Of a stretch of DNA of 47,001 nt, positions 39,644-47,001 are shown one piece after another; position 1 is the first letter of the stretch, and the number at the start of each line of letters is the position of its first letter. The position numbers and the translations under genes are program-made. A model generated the notes under the pieces. It did no database searches and was not told the origin of the DNA. It was given only the letters and a program-made list of their open reading frames with translations. Source of the DNA: Apostichopus leukothele (lineage: Eukaryota; Echinodermata; Holothuroidea; Aspidochirotida; Stichopodidae); contig JAAAKB020000009.1 in assembly GCA_010014835.2 (NCBI GenBank), positions 1,626,083 to 1,673,083 of the forward strand. Reading direction: 5' to 3'.

Positions 39644-41759
39644 TCGTTAAGTACAAATGGAGGAGAAGGGTCACTCTTTGTTTGGTTTTCTTCTAATTTT
39701 GTGGGTTATTATTAAGCAATTAGAAGTAAGGTTCCTAGCTATATTACTAACACAGTGTGTATCTGAGCTTATATGTAGGACATGCATCGCAATATATGTT
39801 ATCAATGCATGGAAACTGTTTCTATAGCAACACTGTTTCTTTAGCATTGCAGCTATTCTCAATTCTATACTCTATACAGAAGGTGCAATGAGAATTTGCA
39901 TAAGGGTCCAACCATGAAAGTTAACTTACAATCCTCTTAAAATTACTAATTTTGTGTCCCTTACCCTCTTACCCCTCCCCTCCCCCACAAACACAAACTT
40001 GATTAAACCATTAATAATCAATTTACCTATAGTTTAGTCTACTGGCTGGATGCACCCATATATCCATTTATTTAAATAGACACAAAATTACAACCCATTG
40101 TAAATTGGTGGGGGGGGCTGTGTAGTTAGAGAAGTACAGACAATTGTAACTCTATAATTTGAATATCTGCAATCATAACACAATCTTCCTGTCAATTATG
40201 ATTCGCTATCTCTTTCTCGCCTGTTTTTTTGGTGGTGCAGTCGTAGCTCTTAGCTAAAACTGATTAAACACAACACTGCACTTTGATGAATGGTTTGTAA
40301 ATATTTGTTATCTTCGGATCTGGCTGACAGCTTCTCCTCCAAATCATTCTATTTTCATCCGTGTTCTTCGCTCAAGTCCTCTTCCTCATCCGATGGATGT
40401 TTGAGAGGCGGTAATTACGCTTAACAAACCCATAGTACGATGATTAGACTATCTGATTCTAAACTCCCATAATCATCAAATTGTAACTGAAAGAAGACAT
40501 TGGAATGTTTCTGATTTGCCCTTTTGAATTTTACATTAGCAATGGTGGTTTATACCTACCCTAGTCTGCCTTGATGTAAAATCTTTTAACTATTGATGCT
40601 AACTTTAAAAATCTAATTGTGCCTTGTTAAATAGACAGCTTTAATAGCAAACATTCCTGAAGTAAGTTAGTTTAAATGGATTGCAAACACGAAGCAACAA
40701 GGAATTCAATATCACACGTGATATGTCTGGTATAAAAGACATTTAGTGTTGATGTGCTGGTGATTGTATAAAGAGAATCCCAAGGATGTGGGTATGTGTA
40801 CGTCAATGATAATAGATAATTGACATAATGATACAAAAACGATTTAGCGATGTAGAAACACGTCAGCAGGGACTTGATTGGTGTGATAAGATCATCAAAT
40901 TAATGAGTTTTATAATTGCTAGTTATAAATAGAAATTACAAGAGAACATTCACACAAATTGTGTTAAAAAGTTGTTGATTTGTGGTCACTTTACCAGGTT
41001 TTAAAACATATTCCATCAAACGAACTGATTCACTGCGTGGGAATTGCAATGGTTCCTACCAATGGTGCAAATTTAAATTTCTGAACAAAAAGATGTTTCA
41101 TTTAGTAGCAAAATACATTTTATGATGTTTATATCCAAAGTTAACATATATTAACCTCATTGAGTTGCTATGATGAGGTAAAGTTTTAATGTTTGTTTTG
41201 AAACATAAGGGAATTTTTACTACTTTTACAATCTGTTACGACATTCACAACTAAAACTAACCATTCATTGTATTTACAAGTGTTTGTGTCTGCTGTGAGA
41301 TGTTACGATGCAAATAGTTGAAGCAGCCCGAGTACAAAGATGACATTTGGCCAGGAGGATTGTCTTCACAGAATCTAATCTCAGCCAAACAGTTAGTAAC
41401 CTGTTTATCTCTCTATTTGCATTGTAATGTACGCTACAGACATTATCAATGATGACGACGGTCTAATTAACCAAACTTCTTGCACACCCCTCCTTGAACT
41501 GACCCCATTTCTGTAAATAATTACATCTGCTAATCCTCTAGGCTGTTGTCAGATTTAATTAGCGTTCCTGTTATTGGTATCGTATCAACATGCCCATCAG
41601 AAGTTACTGCTCAGTATGGTATCAGTTATGTCTCTGTTATATTCATACTCGATGCAGATGAGGAAGGAGTGGTATAAATGAATCCGATGAATATTCATTT
41701 AAAGGAAACATCAGTCCTGCACCCACCCCCCCTTCACCTCCAACAGGTCCTATACTTAC

Positions 41760-41930
41760 CAAACCTCCAAAGATGAAGAACGTCATGATTACTTTTCCTA
41801 TGACAGTATGAGCGGTGACGTCACCATATCCTACAGTTGACATGGTAACTATCAGGAGATACACACATGTCCAGTAAGATATCTCGTTTGCATTGGAGAA
41901 ATTGTTCCATGGGTCCCCTGAATTCTCAAC
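41760..41930 (-). CDS. KCNMA1: Slo1/BK channel, pore exon (third in window)
   Basis: A 171-nt exon of 57 whole codons. Acceptor is atgatttacag, donor TTG/GTAAGT. It reads [57 protein letters not shown]: the S5-pore turret, pore helix, selectivity filter (TVGYGD) and most of S6. BK channels form plasma-membrane tetramers opened by voltage and calcium. Human residues Glu264, Glu276 and Tyr294 are here Asn, Thr and Thr, while Asp261 and the filter are kept. The exon also contains a TGACGTCA palindrome by codon chance. Confidence 0.97.
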
Positions 41931-41999
41931 CTGTAAATCATAAACATAATGAATTAATGGTTTAAGCAATTGCAATACTGTAACTATGAGATCTTGAGA

Positions 42000-42400
42000 G
42001 TAACGAGGGGGAGTAACCGTAAAATCTTAGGAGGAGCATGTATGGAGGTGGAGTCACAATCATACATTAGGAGGGGCATGTATTGAGACGGAGTCATGTA
42101 TGGAGGCAGTCACAGTATTTTATTAGGAGGGGCATGTTTGGAGACGGAGTCACAGTAATATATTAGGAGGGGCATGTATTGAGATGGAGTCATGTATGGA
42201 GGCAGTCACGGTATTTTATGAGGGGCATGTTTGGAGGCGGAGTCACAGTAAAATATTAGGAGGGGCATGTATGGAGGCGTAGTCACAGTACTAAATTAGG
42301 AGGGGCATGTATGGAGGCGGAGTTACAGTAATATATTAAGAGAGGCTTGTATGGAGGTGGGGTCACAGTACTATATAAGAAGGGGCACGTATGGGTTAGG
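42000..42400. repeat. Minisatellite, about 42-55-bp unit, about 9 copies
   Basis: Units like attaggaggggcatgtatgg, aggcggagtcacagtaatat. Two higher-order units include an extra gtcatgtatggaggcagtca insertion. Confidence 0.93.
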
Positions 42401-43254
42401 AGTGGGCAAAGGGGTAAGAATGCAAAGCATATCTAATTCCAACACTTCTCCCTTCCGATCAAACCATTCATATACAGTTAAGGCTTAAAATTCAGCAAAA
42501 AAGCATGGCATTACTTTGTTTATTGAACAATTTACAATAGTATTTATTCCAAATGTTATCTTCTCGGGCACAGTTTGGGTATCTTTTCATGCTTCCCCAA
42601 AATATAGATACAAAAAAAAAAAAGAGGAAAAACATTTCATGTCGTGCTGTGCCAGAAACGACTTGAATATATCTGAACCCTACAAACATGAAAGCCATTC
42701 ACTAACTTTCACTTTAAAAAAATGCTTTGCCTAACTCTCTACCCCATCCATTAGGCTTATGTAAATCTATACATTATGGATAGAACCCTTTTATCACCCT
42801 AGATATAATCTTTACTGAAAGCCTATCATTTTACACATCTACTTTTGTCCCTCTCATCAATTGCTAGTCAAATCAACAAACAAGATCAGATGAAAAGGCA
42901 TTAACCACTCCCAGTGAGACAAACACCATAGCTTTGGGATAAATTTGATCAAACTGTTCTGTGTGTATAGTTATTTCAAAACTGAAAGGCGTTGTATGAA
43001 ATTCAAGGATCACGAGACGTTTGTAATAAATCACCATGGAATGAAACTATGAATGTTAAAACAGCTTCCAAGTTAAACTCTGTCGAGATAGTATTGAAAC
43101 AGGCACAGAGACACAGCTAGGATATATATAAATCCAGCATGCCTTTACTCTAACCCCTCAATCACACAATAGCAGAACCCTGCCCCCTCAGACAAACCTA
43201 TCCTAGCTCCCATTTAATTCAATGACACAATTAGGTTCCCATGGAGAGGAAGTA

Positions 43255-43480
43255 ACAGGGAGGGAAAGTTAGTGCTAGATTCAAGGGATAGGAGTTGTTC
43301 TAACAATCCCCATTAATTAAACCAGTAGCTTTAACATACAAGGGATAGGTGTTGTTTAACAATTCCCTGTTCATTAAATAGTTAGTACATTTAACATTCA
43401 AAGGATAGGGGTTCTTCTAACAATTCCCTGAAGGATAGGTGTGGTTTGACAATTGCCTGTTGATTAAACCAGTAGCTTTA
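43255..43480. repeat. Degenerate tandem repeat, about 65-bp unit
   Basis: Four variants of aagggataggtgttgtttaa, caattccctgttRattaaa, with some carrying ccagtagctttaaca. Confidence 0.85.
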
Positions 43481-43785
43481 ACAACTACTGCTACAACCTA
43501 TGGCAGTCCCTATCTACTGTAAGTCTGGTTAATCTTCGAAGTCTCTTAAGTATTTACAAAGTAAACTCAATGATGAACTATCTCAAGGATTACCTGTACA
43601 CAAGTTGACTCTAAATTTTGTTCTTTGAATACCTCTTTAAATTCTATTTTAAGTCTTACTATTCTTCTTGCCTGTTTCCTTCTCTCTTCTCTCTTAATTC
43701 TATCTTTCCTAGCTAGTTTCTTCTTGTGTTCCTCTTTCTTGTCCTAATTGTATTGAACTATGTGTACTTGGTGTTCATTTCTACA

Positions 43786-43842
43786 TGGTCACTAGATTAG
43801 GTCACTAGATTAGGTCACTAGATTAGGTCACTAGATTAGACA
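43786..43842. repeat. 13-bp tandem repeat, four copies
   Basis: ggtcactagatta is repeated four times without change. Confidence 0.95.
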
Positions 43843-44210
43843 ATAGTCTTTGCCTTGTTTCTAGTGCCCTTCATATGTTTACTTTCAAACCGTACTGCTA
43901 AATTGTGTTTATGAGATATAACTTTGAAACTGAAATTGAACACTCATCACTTAAAAGTACAATAATAGTAATGTATTGTTGTATTCCAAAAGAGTCTTAA
44001 GTGAAGAGCATTGTCAGAGCATTCCTTGCACATTAAATTATATATAAACCATGTCAATTAGATATGCATTACACATGCTTATTCAAACACAATTATGTTA
44101 ATAAAATATTTAGAAACCCCAAATACATGTAAATGACCTGTCAGAGACAAGTATCGAAGCATGCTGCAATGATATACAACTCTGTTATCATGAATATCTA
44201 AAGAACCCAC

Positions 44211-44362
44211 CAAATGTACGATTCCTGCGATTGTCAGCCACATACTGAAAAATATTGTGACAAGCGAGACTAGTCTAATTGAGTTACTCGTTCTGAGTAT
44301 CGTTAGGAACTGCAGAATCTCTGACAACTGTAGAAGTCGTAGTGCCCTGAGAAACCTCAAAC
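44211..44362 (-). CDS. KCNMA1: Slo1/BK channel, S4-S5 exon (second in window)
   Basis: A 152-nt exon. Acceptor is tttatttcttcag, donor TTG/GTGGGT. After completing a Gly codon it reads [50 protein letters not shown]. This is the voltage-sensing S4 and all of S5. The arginines at human positions 207, 210 and 213 are conserved, including Arg213, the main S4 gating charge. S4-S5 is nearly identical to human ([10 protein letters not shown] against LKTSNSIKLV). Confidence 0.96.
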
Positions 44363-45488
44363 CTGAAGAAATAAAACAAAGAAAAGGTGTCAATCAATTA
44401 ACAGAATCTCAACATTTCTATTCTTTTTTTCTTATCTTTAAGGGGAGGGAGGGAGTGGGACGGTAGGGGAGGAATGGTCTCCCTATTCCATCTACTGTAT
44501 AAAGAACATCTTGGGGTTTAGTGCTTTTCTTTTATTGTTTACAAAGTTATTTGGCCATAACAGAAACCCCTTTCCAGTATGGTAATTATAAAACAGCAGA
44601 ATAGGTCATTTCCACTTTTAAAATATTCTAATCATATCTGTTTCTCTTCGTTTTTTTAAGTTACTCACACTCTTCCCCGTTACTCCATCTTCATTAATAT
44701 TCGTATTCACTTATCTAACATCTTGCATATTCATGCTAATTTCAACTTTATATCTAATGTTATTACTTGATATCACAACTTGGTCAATTTGTTCCCAAGA
44801 GGCTTTTTACAATTCAATTAAAATTTCATATTTTGTTAAAAATGTAACAGATTGGAGATGAGCTAGTTTTTGTCATAAGTTGCTACTTAGCCTCCTTGGT
44901 CAATTGCACGTTTTATTTAACGTAACTGGTCTGGAACTTTGCAAGCCCCCCCCCCCCCACCCTGAGTGGTTTTGGTTTCAAATGAAATGGGAATTATATC
45001 ATGTTAGTAAAAATATGCAACTATTTGCTTGAAATGTCATCCAGCAGTCACTCAGTCCCACTTTTAACCGTTGTGGATGAGAGCAAGTTCTACGTAGTTT
45101 TACATTACACCACTGGTCTTTACTTCTACGGTTGGGTTTCAAAATGACCAGGCAATTAATCGCTTAGACCAAGATGATCCGGTCCATCACCTTCCATAAC
45201 ATAATCTTCTCCAATTTCTTGGCTCAGACGAACGATGACTAGTCTATAATGAAACTGCTCACATCAAAGGCCAGCAAAGGGCTCATTGGACATTGATGAG
45301 GGACGTAGATACAAAAACTCAAATTCTTCATCACAGCTGAGATGGCAAGATTAAGTTTAAGGTTCTATAGAGATTAAATATCAAAGTCAAATAACAGATC
45401 AAATTTCCATCAAAACCTTCTTCCAGAACTGAGCATTTCTGAGGAGTTAAAGTTTGACACATTGTACTTGATATGTTGACATACTCAC
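44363..45488 (-). other. Slo1 intron, 1,126 bp
   Basis: Contains a G-rich tract at 44,441-44,472 and a C13 run at 44,946-44,958. No coding signal. Confidence 0.85.
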
Positions 45489-45600
45489 CAAGCCATGTTC
45501 TTGACATGATAAGGGAAACGAAGATAGGTGGAATGGTTGCGAAGTCTACGACGGAATTCAGAGAGAGCCAAAACCAAAATTTGTCCTGGGCTGCCAGGAA
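45489..45600 (-). CDS. KCNMA1: Slo1/BK channel, S3 exon (first in window)
   Basis: A 112-nt exon. Acceptor is ccttctcttgcag, donor CTTG/GTGAGT. It reads [37 protein letters not shown], with one base carried to the next Gly codon. It starts just after the residue equivalent to Arg167 in S2 and covers S3 to the S3-S4 loop. Asp186 of S3 is kept, Glu180 is Ser here, and Trp203 before S4 is kept. Exons for S0-S2 should lie to the right, beyond the window. Confidence 0.96.
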
Positions 45601-45789
45601 CTGCAAGAGAAGGATAATTATGATTGTTTACAAATATTTATACTTTCATAATGACATTAGAAATATGCCCTGACTTCTTTAGGTCTAAACTTTATATCTT
45701 TCTCAATGCAAAACATACTTGCTGAATCTATTCGAGGGTAACGGAACTTGCTGGCACAAGTTGAAACTCAAAATATGGTTAAAGTTTGG

Positions 45790-46116
45790 AATTTCATCAA
45801 TGATTGTTTATTGGAATATCTATGGAATGCCCTGCCATTGACACTTGGCCTTTTACCCACTTCTGATTGGCTTAAGTTCCAGCTAAATAATCATCTTTCC
45901 TATCCTATAATTTAATGACTGATATTGTTTTTATTTGTCTTAACCTTCTTTATATTAACTTCATTGATTTATATACTCCTGAACTTTTCACTATCATTAC
46001 TTTTATGAAAATCTTATATTTTTACTCTTCAAGAAGTTTTCTCTAGTCATATGTTAAATGCTTTGAGATTATTCTTTTATGCAAAGTGCTACATAATTAT
46101 TTTTGTTATAATCAAC
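45790..46116 (+). mobile_element. LINE 3' end (CR1/L2-like), decayed
   Basis: A plus-strand frame near 45,811-45,911 reads EYLWNALPLTLG, then TSDWLKFQLNNHLSY, matching the LWN.LP and FK..LK.HLF pattern at the C-terminus of non-LTR reverse transcriptase proteins. After about 150 bp comes the typical tail, atgctttgagattattcttt, tatgcaaagtgctacataat, parallel to the tail of the element at 3640-4231. Only the 3' end is present. Confidence 0.65.
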
Positions 46117-46736
46117 CACTGTTACCATTATTCAGGTCAGGTTAGGTGACCAGATAATTTCTCTTATCATTTTTTTTACTGTGACATAGTCCTAAATATT
46201 AAAAGATACTTGATCAGCCACATGTTCGAATGTAACAAGATTGTATGTTTTTGCACGGTCACGCTGCTCGGTTTCTCCGTCGTCAGAAAAGGATGATTTT
46301 AATATGTGAACTGAGCCTTGATAATTAATACTTTTCATGCATGACATTGTGTACATTTTTAACTAAGTTCATTTACCTTTCTGTACTGTATCATGTATTC
46401 GGTCATTTCATAGAACTGTATTTCAGTCACCTTTGACATACACAGAACATGAAAATGTTAACAAGAGAGTGAAGTGGGCACGCAAGAAGCTTGGAGTAGC
46501 TTTATATAAACTTGAAAACCTGTTTACAAAATACAAATATGTCTTAATATGAAACAGTAAAACGAGAGAGAGAGTTAAGAAACACAAAAATATGTGTGGG
46601 TAATGAAAGGGCAGTCCATGACATTGTGTTACATTTAAATAGTAATGAAACAACAATATCAAAAAGACTTTTTTCTTGATTTTCCATGTTCATCTAATAT
46701 TGTAATAATATTACCTGATCTGATGCTTCAGGGTTT

Positions 46737-46784
46737 ATCTCACTTTATCAAAGAAAATAAAATCTCACTTTATCAAAGAATCAT
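46737..46784. repeat. Short direct repeat, two copies
   Basis: tctcactttatcaaagaa occurs twice, about 25 bp apart. Confidence 0.9.
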
Positions 46785-46886
46785 GGATTATATCGGTAGC
46801 TTCCAGAATTAAGGGTGGTCCAGACATTAGTTTAGTTAGATATTGGGTATAGTTAGAATTATCTGAAATAAATGTGAGTGTGCCTT

Positions 46887-46911
46887 GGGGGGGGGGGGGG
46901 GGGGGGGGGGG
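46887..46911 (+). repeat. Homopolymer run of 25 G
   Basis: 25 consecutive G, followed by aggggtcc. The length is probably not reliable, because such runs are error-prone in sequencing. Confidence 0.95.
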
Positions 46912-47001
46912 AGGGGTCCATTTCTGGGTATTCTATTTATGATATAGAGTAGAAAGAAAATAAGGGGAGAAATGTTGTTTGGGTTGAAGAGTAATAGTAT
47001 A

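Larger units (their letters stand above)
34173..41759 (-). other. Slo1 intron, 7,587 bp
   Basis: The longest intron, lying between the S6 exon and the pore exon. It contains short tandem repeats at 34,258-34,318 and 34,755-34,922, a C/A homopolymer junction at about 36,512-36,535, a (TA)n stretch at 38,908-38,928 and the hAT-type element at 39,272-39,643. Frames such as 36,944-37,174 have no coding support. Confidence 0.85.
41931..44210 (-). other. Slo1 intron, 2,280 bp
   Basis: Contains three minisatellites (42,000-42,400; 43,255-43,480; 43,786-43,845) and otherwise featureless AT-rich sequence. Confidence 0.85.
45601..47001. other. Slo1 intron (partial), to window edge
   Basis: No further Slo1 exon is seen. 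The S2 segment (human IDMAFNVFFLLYFGLR) is absent. It holds a LINE 3' end, a 25-bp direct repeat and a G25 run. Confidence 0.75.

Noticed and set aside
39274-39696. A 140-residue gene
   Set aside because: The frame starts in the left end of a hAT-type MITE and ends in flanking DNA, with no transposase features.
46887-46911. Regulatory G-quadruplex
   Set aside because: A pure homopolymer of uncertain length; slippage or a sequencing artefact is the simpler explanation.

Overview
The window is animal nuclear DNA: AT-rich, with short exons, GT-AG introns of about 1-8 kb, many minisatellites, tRNA-derived SINE, LINE and hAT-type remnants, and two 100-base runs of N that mark scaffold joins. The protein fragments are close to human orthologues. 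The SINE and LINE types resemble those of marine deuterostome invertebrates. An echinoderm, perhaps a sea cucumber, is my best guess, but nothing here proves it.

All recognisable host exons lie on the minus strand, so they read from right to left. (1) Five consecutive exons between 45,600 and 32,284 encode about 208 residues of a Slo1/BK calcium-activated potassium channel (KCNMA1 family): S3, S4, S5, pore, S6, linker and the start of RCK1, roughly human residues 168-375. All four internal junctions keep frame. (2) Left of the N run at 31,349-31,448, three exons (30,925-27,698) encode the last ankyrin repeats of Mind bomb 1 (MIB1), the E3 ligase of Notch-ligand endocytosis. Its N-terminal domains and RING fingers are not in the window. 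(3) Between 25,079 and 17,635, five small exon-like blocks have matching splice phases and would encode a Lys/Ser-rich tail of about 112 residues ending in a stop. I do not recognise this protein, and its phase does not join directly to the last MIB1 exon.

The left third (1-15,083) has no recognisable host gene. It holds a 39-bp tandem repeat, a SINE with hairpins in its 3' body, a LINE 3' end, a CpG-richer island near 7 kb and some unassigned protein-like fragments. The Slo1 introns contain another LINE 3' end, a complete-looking 372-bp hAT-type non-autonomous element with a perfect 8-bp target duplication, and several minisatellites.

The points most worth a second look are: the Slo1-to-MIB1 join across a gap; the loss of three electrostatically or pharmacologically important outer-pore residues in the channel; the duplication of a Slo1 exon edge into an intronic minisatellite; an array of about eleven short hairpins in a MIB1 intron; a recurring CTCF-like GAGGGCGCT motif; and the unidentified five-exon tail.
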